Positions 34,702-42,617 of a DNA stretch of 64,000 nt are shown one piece after another. Where the stretch lies: NCBI RefSeq assembly GCF_027107535.1, contig NZ_CP114283.1, positions 62,001 to 126,000 on the forward strand. Direction: 5' to 3'. A program made the position numbers and the translations under genes. The notes below the pieces were generated by a model, which searched no databases, was not told the DNA's origin, and saw only the letters and a list, made by a program, of their open reading frames with translations. The stretch is from Streptomyces aurantiacus (GTDB lineage Bacteria > Actinomycetota > Actinomycetes > Streptomycetales > Streptomycetaceae). The stretch's first letter is position 1. Each line of letters begins with the position of its first letter.

Positions 34702-34736
34702 GCGGGCGGCCGACCGTGTCCTGAGCGGGCGGTCGA
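34691..34736. repeat. 23-bp tandem duplication over the DUF3152 stop codon
   Basis: CCGTGTCCTGAGCGGGCGG plus CCGA (34691-34713) is repeated at 34714-34736 with one mismatch. The first copy supplies the TGA stop (34699-34701). Confidence 0.88.
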
Positions 34737-34847
34737 AGAACTCACGGCAACCTTTCCGAGCCTTGCGACCACAGATGAGTCGGAACTCCGTTCACGGGAG
34801 CTCCACACAACGCACGAGCCCCACAAGAACCACGTAAGGACTCATCC

Positions 34848-36191
34848 GTGGCATCCCCCTCCCACCGCAGGTCCCTTCGTAAGCGGCGCACCGTCCTCGT
34901 CTCCGTCGCCGCCGTCGCGGCCGCGGGTCTCGGCGCCGGCACCTTCGTGATGAACGCGAACGCGGGTGCCGTCGACCTGGCGCACCAGGTCCTGCCCGCC
35001 AAGGACGGCTGGGCGGCCTCCGGTTCAGGAACGACCGGTGGCGCCAAGGCCGACTCGGCGCACACCTTCACCGTCAGCACCCGGGCCCAGCTGGTGAAGG
35101 CGCTCGGCTCCCAGACGAACTCCACCCCGAAGATCATCAAGGTCAAGGGGACGATCGACGCGAACACGGACGACGCCGGCAAGAAGCTGACCTGCGCCGA
35201 CTACGCCTCCGGGACGGGCTATTCACTGTCCGCGTACCTGAAGGCGTTCGACCCGGCCACGTACGGCAAGAAGGCCCCCGCGGGCACGCAGGAGAAGGCC
35301 CGCGCCGCCGCGCAGACCAAGCAGAAGAAGAACATCGTCTTCCGGGTGCCCGCCAACACCACCATCGTGGGCGTCCCGGGCAGCAAGGCGGGGATCACCG
35401 GCGGCAGCCTCCAGGTGCAGGACGTCGACAACGTCATCATCCGCAACCTCTCCCTCACCGCCACCGAGGACTGCTTCCCGCAGTGGGACCCGACGGACGG
35501 CTCCGCGGGCGAGTGGAACTCGAACTACGACTCGGTGACGTTGCGCGGGGCGACCCATGTCTGGGCGGACCACAACACGTTCAGTGACGCGCCGTTCTTC
35601 GACAAGTCCGAGAAGACGTACTTCGGCCGCAAGTACCAGGTCCACGACGGTGCCCTGGACATCACCAACGGCTCCGACCTGGTGACGGTCGAGCGCAACC
35701 AGTTCACCAACCACGACAAGACGATGCTGATCGGCAGCAGCGACACCGACAGCGTCGGCAAGCTGCGGGTCTCCATCCACCACAACGTGTGGAAGGGCAT
35801 CACGCAGCGCGCTCCGCTGGCCCGTATCGGCCAGATCCACCTCTACAACAACGTGTACGACACGACGACCCTCAACGGCTACGAGCCCAAGTACAGCCTC
35901 GACTCGCGGGCCAAGGCCCAGGTCGTCGCCGAGCACAACTCCTGGACCCTGCCGTCCGGTGCGAAGGTCGCCAAGCTGCTGAGCGGTGACGGAACGGGTT
36001 CGGTCGCGGGCAGCGGCAACCTCGTCAACGGCAAGGCGACGGACATCGTCGCCGCGTACAACTCGGCGAACTCGAAGAAGCTGAAGACGACGGTGAACTG
36101 GAAGCCGGCCCTGACGGCCGGCCTCCAGACCTCCGCGAAGAGTCTGCCGACGGAGCTGCTGGGGACGACGGGGGCCGGGGTTCTTTCCTGA
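34848..36191 (+). CDS. Secreted pectate lyase, polysaccharide lyase family 1
   Basis: A 447-residue exported enzyme. The GTG at 34848 follows AAGGA. A signal peptide with an RKRR head (about 10-40) is followed by a right-handed parallel beta-helix. PL1 signatures: VDNVIIRNLSL, the calcium-binding ECFPQWDPTDG area, WADHNTFSD, and near the end AEHNSW. The catalytic Arg region is represented by QRAPLARIGQIHLYNN (RxPxxR). It cleaves polygalacturonate by beta-elimination with Ca2+. It stands alone, followed by a strong terminator. Confidence 0.92.
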   Translation: MASPSHRRSLRKRRTVLVSVAAVAAAGLGAGTFVMNANAGAVDLAHQVLPAKDGWAASGSGTTGGAKADSAHTFTVSTRAQLVKALGSQTNSTPKIIKVKGTIDANTDDAGKKLTCADYASGTGYSLSAYLKAFDPATYGKKAPAGTQEKARAAAQTKQKKNIVFRVPANTTIVGVPGSKAGITGGSLQVQDVDNVIIRNLSLTATEDCFPQWDPTDGSAGEWNSNYDSVTLRGATHVWADHNTFSDAPFFDKSEKTYFGRKYQVHDGALDITNGSDLVTVERNQFTNHDKTMLIGSSDTDSVGKLRVSIHHNVWKGITQRAPLARIGQIHLYNNVYDTTTLNGYEPKYSLDSRAKAQVVAEHNSWTLPSGAKVAKLLSGDGTGSVAGSGNLVNGKATDIVAAYNSANSKKLKTTVNWKPALTAGLQTSAKSLPTELLGTTGAGVLS

Positions 36192-36206
36192 CCCAGCCCT
36201 CAGGAC

Positions 36207-36250
36207 ATGAGTGGGGCCCGGGACTTGGGGTCGTCCCGGGCCCCACTCAT
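36207..36250. terminator. 18-bp perfect terminator hairpin
   Basis: Arms 36207-36224 and 36233-36250 form a perfect 18-bp stem with an 8-nt loop, between convergent pectate lyase and DUF397 genes. It overlaps the DUF397 stop codon at 36247-36249. Confidence 0.92.
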
Positions 36251-36456
36251 ACGCCCTGGAACCCGCCGGAACGTATGCCGTGGAGGAGGTGGGCGAGGGG
36301 AGTGGGGGTGGTGACGAGCTGTATGGCGGGGTCGTCGCTCTCGCGGAGGTGGACGGTGTGGGGAGTGGTGGCGAGTTCGACGCAGGCGTTGCCGTCGCCG
36401 CCACCGGAGAAGGACGACTTCTGCCAGTTGTCGGGGGTCTGCATGGTGCGCCTCAC
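36247..36456 (-). CDS. DUF397 family small regulator partner
   Basis: A 69-residue protein (or 65 from the internal ATG at 36444). The DUF397 pattern is clear: NWQKSSFSGGGDGNACVELA and VHLRESDDPAIQL. Such small proteins accompany XRE/DUF5753 regulators, as in the WhiJ-type pairs of Streptomyces, and may modulate their DNA binding. The GTG start overlaps the stop of the upstream XRE gene (GTGA), so the two are coupled. Confidence 0.88.
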   Translation of the reverse strand: MRRTMQTPDNWQKSSFSGGGDGNACVELATTPHTVHLRESDDPAIQLVTTPTPLAHLLHGIRSGGFQGV

Positions 36457-37451
36457 AGTTCCTTCGCCAGCCGGTGGATGAAGTCACGCGACCGTTCGGG
36501 TTCGAGTGACGCACCTTCCACTCTATGGAAAAGCGTTCGAAAACTGTTGAGTTGGGCTTCGGAGTCGACGAACGCCGAGCCGTGCGGCGCGTCTCGTACG
36601 ACGGTGTCCAGCTGGGGAACCGCGCCCCCCGCGAAGACCATCGCGCTCCCGGCGTCGATGAACCCGTCGAGGTCGAACGGGATCACCCGCACGGTCACGT
36701 GATCCGCTTCCGAGAGTTCCAGGACGCGGGCGAGCTGGGCGCGTGAAGCGGCGCGGCTGCCGACCCTGATGCGCAGGGCTGCTTCGTGCATCACTGCTGT
36801 GTACGGAGTGGGCTGCGCGCCCTCGATGATGGTGCGCCGCTTCATCCGGTGCTCAACGCGCAGGCCGAGCTCACTCTGAGGAAGCGCGGGCACTCTGTGT
36901 GAGAAGACCCCGTGGGCGTACTCCTCTGTCTGGAGAAGACCCGGCACGTACAGGCAGTCCACGTCCCACCGAAAGTTGGAGTGGTGCTCCAGCTCGGACA
37001 GGTCCAGGAACGAGGTGGGCAGCAAGCCCCGGTACTCCTCCCACCAGCCGCGCGTGCGATCGGTGGCCATCGCGACCAGCGCCGCGATCAACTCTTCGTC
37101 CACACAGGCGTAGTGCGCGGCGAGACGGCGTATGCGTGTCTCGCTCACGCCCGCGATGGCGTACTCGATCTGGCTCATCTGGACGGAGTCGGCTCCGAGC
37201 AGTTCCGCGGCCTCGCGGGCCTTCAGGCCTGCTGCTTCGCGCAGTTTCCGCAGCTCGGAACCCAGGCGTACCTGGCGGGACGGAGTCCTGCGGATCGGAG
37301 CGTGGGACGGGGACCCCGAACCCCCTGAACCGGCACCGGCGTTGGACCAGGCCTCCGTGGACTCGGAGACGGGCCGAGGCCTGACCCTCGTCCGGGCCTG
37401 CGCGGACGTCTGGGGCTGGCACCCACTGGCGAGAGAAGGCAACAGGGGCAA
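36453..37451 (-). CDS. XRE-family regulator with DUF5753 (WhiJ-like)
   Basis: A 332-residue protein from ATG 37451; a later start is possible because the first 55 residues are low-complexity. The XRE HTH (about 62-115) contains LGSELRKLREAAGLKAREAAELLGADSVQMSQIE. The DUF5753 domain (about 150-325) has YVPGLLQTEEYAHGV and HEAALRIRVG. Proteins of this kind control development and secondary metabolism together with a DUF397 partner. No ATPase third partner is adjacent. Confidence 0.88.
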   Translation of the reverse strand: MPLLPSLASGCQPQTSAQARTRVRPRPVSESTEAWSNAGAGSGGSGSPSHAPIRRTPSRQVRLGSELRKLREAAGLKAREAAELLGADSVQMSQIEYAIAGVSETRIRRLAAHYACVDEELIAALVAMATDRTRGWWEEYRGLLPTSFLDLSELEHHSNFRWDVDCLYVPGLLQTEEYAHGVFSHRVPALPQSELGLRVEHRMKRRTIIEGAQPTPYTAVMHEAALRIRVGSRAASRAQLARVLELSEADHVTVRVIPFDLDGFIDAGSAMVFAGGAVPQLDTVVRDAPHGSAFVDSEAQLNSFRTLFHRVEGASLEPERSRDFIHRLAKEL

Positions 37452-37706
37452 GTACGTGTGGTGCGACCTGGGTGCCGCGTAGCTCGTTGATCATGTCGGA
37501 CTTCGCGGAGTTCACCGAGTCACGCCTGGTCGATCCCCAGGCGAAGTGGATCTGGAGGGACCTGATGGCGCCGATCAACCACTTCCCCCGGGCCGCGTCG
37601 TCCGGGGACGGGGAACGCCCGGCCCGTTCCCGTCGTTCTCCCTTCAGGCAACCGCCCACCGGCCGAGGTGGTGCGCACGCCCTTCCGGCGACCGATCCCG
37701 AGTGCC

Positions 37707-38447
37707 ATGCCCCGTAAGCGAACCTGCACCCGAACCCGTCCCGCCGCCCTCGCGGGCGTCGTCGTCGGCCTGCTTCTTGGCTGTTCCGGCGGCGAGGGCG
37801 CAGCCGACGTGTCTTCGGGTGCCCCCGGACCGGCGGCGTCCACCGTGACCGGTCCGGCGACCACCCCCGCCGAGCCCTCACGGGCCACCCCCTCTGCCAC
37901 GCCGACACCCCGCGAGACCGGCACCCGGGCCCTGACCAGCTCGCTCAGCATCCCGAAGATCGGGCTCAAGGATCTGCGCGTCGTCCCGTACGAGGGGACG
38001 ACCGACGACTGGCCGGGCACCCGGATCCAGAACCGCGGCGTCGGCGCCAGCCCGTACGGCAGCCGTGGCGGCGTCGCCCCCGGCGAGGTCGGCAACTACC
38101 TGGTCACGGCCCACCGTCTCTCCGCCGGCGGTCCCTTGCGCGACCTCCCACGTCTCGGCGAGGGCGACGCGGTCCGCGTCACTTCGGGCGGCACGGTCTA
38201 CGAGTACGTGATCACCGGCACGAGGGAGACCTCGTTCCGCTCCGAGCGCTCACTCGCCGAACAGCGTGCACCGGTACCGGGTTTCCCTGGCAGGCGCCCC
38301 ACCCAGGCCATGATCACCATCTCCACCTGCGCCACACCGGAGGACGACGCGGCGGGAAACCACTGGCGCGACGACAGAGGAAATCCGGAACACCGCATCG
38401 ACAAGATCGGCGTGCTGAGGTCGACGTCGGCGGCAGACGAGCAATAG
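37707..38447 (+). CDS. Sortase-like transpeptidase with lipobox (class E/F type)
   Basis: A 246-residue protein. The N-terminus has an arginine-rich head and a lipobox-like LLLGCSGG, implying a lipid-anchored extracellular protein. A Ser/Thr/Pro/Ala linker (about 30-70) leads to a sortase barrel (about 75-246). Catalytic residues fit: His in LVTAHRLS, Cys in ITISTCATPEDD, and Arg in the following EHRIDKIGVL. Actinobacterial class E/F sortases attach LPXTG/LAXTG proteins, or act as housekeeping enzymes, and normally have an N-terminal membrane helix, so the lipobox is unusual. No clear substrate gene is near. Confidence 0.82.
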   Translation: MPRKRTCTRTRPAALAGVVVGLLLGCSGGEGAADVSSGAPGPAASTVTGPATTPAEPSRATPSATPTPRETGTRALTSSLSIPKIGLKDLRVVPYEGTTDDWPGTRIQNRGVGASPYGSRGGVAPGEVGNYLVTAHRLSAGGPLRDLPRLGEGDAVRVTSGGTVYEYVITGTRETSFRSERSLAEQRAPVPGFPGRRPTQAMITISTCATPEDDAAGNHWRDDRGNPEHRIDKIGVLRSTSAADEQ

Positions 38448-38680
38448 GGCCGGGGAAAAGCATCCGCTCCTTCCCGCGCCCGTGCAGAAGGAGGCCTCTC
38501 CTGCGCCCAGCTCATGTGCGTGGCGCGGGAGAACGCCGAACACCACTCCCGAGCCCACCGGATGACGGGCGATGGACACCTGGACCCGGGGCGGCGGCTC
38601 GGCCCCGCCGTGACGCCGGTCGAATCTCAGGAAAGACCGTCTCAGCGAGTCCATCGGCCCCTTCCGGACACGGGTGGCTG

Positions 38681-40408
38681 TTACTCCGGCGCCCCGCCGA
38701 ACCGCTCCTTGTACGCTTCCAGGTCCTCGTCCGTGATCTTGGCGAAGAGGACCGGGGGGACCGTGAACGGTGTGCCGGCGGGGAGGGAGTCGAGGGACCT
38801 CGCCTCGGTCGGTGTCACCCACGTCGCCGTGTCGTCCTTCAGGGTGAACGCCGAGCGCATCGCCTTGGAGGAGGCCGGGATGAACGGCTCCGAGACCACC
38901 GAGTAGAGGTGGATCAGGTTCATCGCCGTGCGCAGGGTCAGGGCCGCCCCGTCGGGGTTGGTCTTGATCTCCAGCCAGGGGGCCTTCTCCTCCAGGTAGG
39001 AGTTGCCCGCCGACCACAGGGCGCGGAGAGCCGCGGCGGCCTTGCGGAACTGGAGCGCCTCCATCTGGGTCTCGTACTCGGCGAGGAGCGACGCGATCTC
39101 CTCGCCCAGCCGCGTCTCCGGCTCGCCCGCCTCCGCGCCCGCCGGGACCTCCTCGCCGAAGCGCTTCTTCGAGAAGGACAGGACGCGGTTGACGAAGTTG
39201 CCGAGGGTGTCCGCCAGGTCCTTGTTCACCGTCGCCGTGAAGTGCTCCCACGTGAACGACGAGTCGTCCGACTCGGGGGCGTTGGCGATGAGGAAGTAAC
39301 GCCAGTAGTCGGCGGGCAGGATGTCGAGGGCCTGGTCGGTGAAGACGCCCCGCTTCTGGGACGTGGAGAACTTCCCGCCGTAGTACGTCAGCCAGTTGAA
39401 GGCCTTGAGCTGGTCGACCTTCTTCCACGGCTCCCGCACGCCCATCTCCGTGGCGGGGAACATCACGCTGTGGAAGGGGACGTTGTCCTTCGCCATGAAC
39501 TCGGTGTAGCGCACGTCGGACGCGCCCGCCGGCTCGTACCACCACGACTTCCAGTCGCGGCTCTCGCCGGCCGGGGCCGCGTCCGACCACTCCTTCGTCG
39601 CGCCGATGTACTCGATCGGTGCGTCGAACCAGACGTAGAAGACCTTGCCCTCGGCGGCCAGCGTCGGCCAGGTGTCGGCCGGGACCGGCACGCCCCAGTC
39701 CAGGTCACGGGTGATCGCGCGGTCGTGCAGGCCCTCGGTCAGCCACTTGCGGGCGATGGAGGAGGCGAGCTGCGGCCACTCGTCCGCGACCTGGTCGATC
39801 CACGCCTCCACCTCGCCCTGGAGCTTCGACTGGAGGAGGAAGAGGTGCTTCGTCTCGCGGACTTCGAGCTCCGTCGAACCCGAGATCGCCGAGCGCGGGT
39901 TGATCAGGTCCGTGGGGTCCAGGACGCGCGTGCAGTTCTCGCACTGGTCGCCGCGCGCCTTGTCGTAACCGCAGTGCGGGCACGTGCCCTCGACGTAACG
40001 GTCGGGCAGGAAGCGGCCGTCGGCGGGCGAGTACACCTGCCGGATCGCGCGCTCCTCGATGAAGCCGTTCTCGTTGAGCTTGCGGGCGAAGTGCTGCGTC
40101 AGCTCGGCGTTCTGCGGGCTGGAGCTGCGGCCGAAGTAGTCGAAGGCCAGCTCGAAGCCGTCGTAGACCGCCTTCTGGGCGTCGTGCGCCTGCGCGCAGA
40201 ACTCGTCGACGGGGAGACCCTGCTCCTTGGCCGCCAGTTCGGCCGGGGTGCCGTGCTCGTCCGTCGCGCAGATGTAGAGGACCTCGTGACCGCGCTGGCG
40301 GAGGTAGCGGGCGTACACGTCCGCCGGGAGCATGGACCCCACCATGTTGCCCAGGTGCTTGATCCCGTTGATGTACGGAAGGGCGCTGGTGATGAGGTGT
40401 CGAGCCAT
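38681..40408 (-). CDS. metG: Methionyl-tRNA synthetase
   Basis: A 575-residue class I synthetase starting [21 protein letters not shown]. The HIGH-like motif reads HLGN, and a zinc knuckle has four Cys ([17 protein letters not shown]). The KMSKS-like loop is KFSTSQ. An anticodon-binding helical domain follows (about 420-575). It lacks the C-terminal tRNA-binding dimer domain of longer MetRS forms, as usual for actinomycetes. Essential gene. A 233-bp gap separates it from the convergent sortase gene, and no clear terminator was found there. Confidence 0.96.
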   Translation of the reverse strand: MARHLITSALPYINGIKHLGNMVGSMLPADVYARYLRQRGHEVLYICATDEHGTPAELAAKEQGLPVDEFCAQAHDAQKAVYDGFELAFDYFGRSSSPQNAELTQHFARKLNENGFIEERAIRQVYSPADGRFLPDRYVEGTCPHCGYDKARGDQCENCTRVLDPTDLINPRSAISGSTELEVRETKHLFLLQSKLQGEVEAWIDQVADEWPQLASSIARKWLTEGLHDRAITRDLDWGVPVPADTWPTLAAEGKVFYVWFDAPIEYIGATKEWSDAAPAGESRDWKSWWYEPAGASDVRYTEFMAKDNVPFHSVMFPATEMGVREPWKKVDQLKAFNWLTYYGGKFSTSQKRGVFTDQALDILPADYWRYFLIANAPESDDSSFTWEHFTATVNKDLADTLGNFVNRVLSFSKKRFGEEVPAGAEAGEPETRLGEEIASLLAEYETQMEALQFRKAAAALRALWSAGNSYLEEKAPWLEIKTNPDGAALTLRTAMNLIHLYSVVSEPFIPASSKAMRSAFTLKDDTATWVTPTEARSLDSLPAGTPFTVPPVLFAKITDEDLEAYKERFGGAPE

Positions 40409-40507
40409 TGCGGGCTGCTCCCGAGTCGCTACGTGTGGTGACGGATCGCGATGTGGTGCCGCGATTTTCGACCGTCTTACGAACCTTGAAATCGTAGCCG
40501 ACACGGG

Positions 40508-40553
40508 TGGGCCGCCCGCTCCTCGTTTTACGGGGTGAGAAGGGGGCGGCCCA
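40508..40553 (-). terminator. Possible terminator of the VWA gene
   Basis: TGGGCCGCCC (40508-40517) and GGGCGGCCCA (40544-40553) pair over 10 bp with a 26-nt loop. It lies between the leftward VWA gene and metG. Confidence 0.5.
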
Positions 40554-40583
40554 GGGGTGTGAGGGGGGTGGATACGGCGCTGG

Positions 40584-42380
40584 TTACGGGCGCCAGTTCG
40601 CCAGTACGCCCTCGTAGATCTCCGCGTCCGTGAGCTCGCGCGGGGTCGGGCCCGCGTGGAAGAAGGCGGTGTTGTCCGTCTTCAGCTTCCGGAGGTAGTC
40701 GAAGGCCTTGTTCTCGTGCTCGCCGAACGCGACGAAGGAGAAGAAGATGCCGGGGTGGCTCTTCGCGGCTTCCGTGAGGGACTGGGTGGCCGGGGTCTTG
40801 GCGTCCGGGGCACCGTCCGTCTGGAAGACCACGAGGGCGGGACCCGCGGGGGCGTCCGACTTCTCGTGGAGGGCGATCACTTCCTGCACGGCCGCGTGAT
40901 AGCTCGTACGGCCCATGCGGCCGAGGCCGGCGTGCAGTTCGTCGATCTTGTTGTCGTGCTCGGCGAGGGTGAGTTCGCCGGTGCCGTCCAGCTCGGTGGA
41001 GAAGAACACGACCTGGACGGTCGCCTCCGGAGCCAGGTGGGCGGCGAGGGCGAGCGTCTGCTCGCCGAGGGCCTGCGCGGAGCCGTCCTTGTAGTACGCG
41101 CGCATCGACGCGGAGCGGTCCAGTACGAGGTAGACCTTGGCGCGGGTGCCGGTGAGGTCCCTGTTCTCGAGGGCGGTGGCGGCGGCCTCGAAGGCGGTGA
41201 GGAGGCCGGGGGCGCGGGATGTGATCACTGTGGCGGGGACTGCGGGGGTGGCCCCAGCGGCCGGCTCCCCCGCCGCGCCCGTCTCGGGCTCCGGCTCGGT
41301 AACGGCATCGGCATCGGCTTCGCCATCGGCCGCGCCGGATTTCGCACCACCGCCCGTGCTGCTCTCGTCGTCGGCTGCCGGTGCCCCCTGCGGGGCCTCG
41401 TCGCCGTCGGCGGCCGACGGCTCGTCCGCCTGCGCGGCGACGGGCTCGGACTGCTCTGCCACCTCGGCCGCGGGGGCCGTCTCGGTGACCTCTTCCCCGG
41501 GCTCGGGGGCCACCTCGGCCGCGACCGCCTCGGCCTCGGCCTCGGGCTCAGGGGCGGCGACGGCCTTGGCCGCCGACTCCTGCGCGACCTCGACGACGGG
41601 GTCCGCCTCGACGGCCTCTTCGACCTCGGGCTCCGGAACGATCTGGATGATCAGCTCGGGCTCGGCGTCGGTATCGACGGCCACCGGCTCGGGCGTCGGC
41701 TCGGGCTCGGCCGCGACGACAGGCTCGGGCTCCTTCTCAGGGGCCACCTCGGCGACAACGGGCTCGGGCTGCGACTCGGCCTCGGGTGTCGCTTCCGCCT
41801 CGGCCGCCGGGGCGGCCTCCGCCACGACGGGCTCCGGCTCCGGTGCCGCTTCCGGCTCGGGCTCGGCGGCGACGGGCTCGGCCTCGGGCTTGGCAGCCGC
41901 GACGGGCTCGGCCTCGGGCTTGGCAGCCGCGACGGGCTCGGCCTCGGGCTCGGCAGCCACGGCAGGCTCGGGTGTGGCCTCCGGCTCGGCCTCCGCCACC
42001 ACGGGCTCCGGCTTCGCGGCAGGCTCCGCCTCGGGCTTGGCCTCGGGGTCGGTCTTCGCCGCGGGCTCCGTCTTCGCCTCTGCCGGCTTGGTCGCCGCAG
42101 GTGCCTGCTTCGGGACCGTCACGTTGTCGAACGCCGCCGAAACCAGGTCGTCCACCACGGACGCCTTGGGCTCGGGCCCGCGCTCGGCCCTGGGCTCGGT
42201 GGCCGGTGCGGGGACAGAGACCTCGGGCTCGGCTGCCGCAGGCGTGGGCTCGGGAGCCGTCTCCTGCCGGGCCGCCGGCACGGTCGGCTCGGCAACCGGG
42301 GCGGAAGGGGCCGCAGCGGTGTCGGCGTCCCCCTTGCGTGACTTTCCGAACGCATTCCGCAGGCGGGTGAGAATGCCCAT
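40584..42380 (-). CDS. VWA-domain protein (TerF-like) with long acidic Glu/Ala/Pro linker
   Basis: A 598-residue protein. A short basic head ([17 protein letters not shown]) precedes about 350 residues that are nearly all Glu, Ala, Pro and Val in repeated EPEAEP-like units. The C-terminal domain (about 395-598) is VWA-like: a MIDAS-type DRSASM, then [10 protein letters not shown] and [17 protein letters not shown]. This domain is found in TerF and related tellurite-type proteins and binds divalent ions. The linker looks disordered. It stands alone and is divergent from the PhoX-type gene. Confidence 0.82.
   Translation of the reverse strand: MGILTRLRNAFGKSRKGDADTAAAPSAPVAEPTVPAARQETAPEPTPAAAEPEVSVPAPATEPRAERGPEPKASVVDDLVSAAFDNVTVPKQAPAATKPAEAKTEPAAKTDPEAKPEAEPAAKPEPVVAEAEPEATPEPAVAAEPEAEPVAAAKPEAEPVAAAKPEAEPVAAEPEPEAAPEPEPVVAEAAPAAEAEATPEAESQPEPVVAEVAPEKEPEPVVAAEPEPTPEPVAVDTDAEPELIIQIVPEPEVEEAVEADPVVEVAQESAAKAVAAPEPEAEAEAVAAEVAPEPGEEVTETAPAAEVAEQSEPVAAQADEPSAADGDEAPQGAPAADDESSTGGGAKSGAADGEADADAVTEPEPETGAAGEPAAGATPAVPATVITSRAPGLLTAFEAAATALENRDLTGTRAKVYLVLDRSASMRAYYKDGSAQALGEQTLALAAHLAPEATVQVVFFSTELDGTGELTLAEHDNKIDELHAGLGRMGRTSYHAAVQEVIALHEKSDAPAGPALVVFQTDGAPDAKTPATQSLTEAAKSHPGIFFSFVAFGEHENKAFDYLRKLKTDNTAFFHAGPTPRELTDAEIYEGVLANWRP
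41871..41960. repeat. 30-bp tandem repeat in the VWA linker
   Basis: Three 30-bp units start at 41871, 41901 and 41931. The first two are identical and the third differs at a few bases. They encode ten-residue [14 protein letters not shown] units and lie within a longer degenerate E/P/A repeat. Confidence 0.9.
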
Positions 42381-42532
42381 GTGCGCAACCCTTCGCGTGA
42401 GTTGGTTCCGTCAATCCCTGGCCAGGACGGACACGTAAGGTTAGCCGCCAGGACCGAAGATCTTTATCGGGCCCAAACACGGGTCCGGTTCCCGCACGCC
42501 AGTCGGGGTCAATACCCTGCTAGCTCCTGCCA

Positions 42533-42565
42533 GTTCACTCTCCGTTCACCTCACGTCCGCGCCCT
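42533..42565 (+). promoter_or_regulatory. PHO box upstream of the PhoX-type gene
   Basis: Three 11-bp direct repeat units with GTTCACT, GTTCACC and GTCCGCG heads begin at 42533, 42544 and 42555. This spacing matches PhoP-binding PHO boxes of Streptomyces (GTTCACC, 11 bp). TAGCGT at 42582-42587 is a likely -10. It implies induction of the gene by phosphate starvation through PhoR-PhoP. Confidence 0.75.
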
Positions 42566-42617
42566 CGCACGCGCGTGCCCCTAGCGTCACGCCCGACACA
42601 GACATAGGGGAGGGAAC

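Noticed and set aside
37472..37717. Small open frame between the XRE gene and the sortase gene
   Set aside because: No start site, low-complexity tail and no family; the region is better read as intergenic.
39241..39260. Second parS-like site (CCACGTGAAC)
   Set aside because: Only part of the palindrome matches and it lies inside metG; similar CACGTG at 30726, 36698 and 53036 also lack the TTTC/GAAA flanks.
40656..42341. Long Gly/Leu/Arg-rich open frame opposite the VWA gene
   Set aside because: It mirrors the Glu/Ala/Pro repeat codons of the real gene and has no start site or family features.
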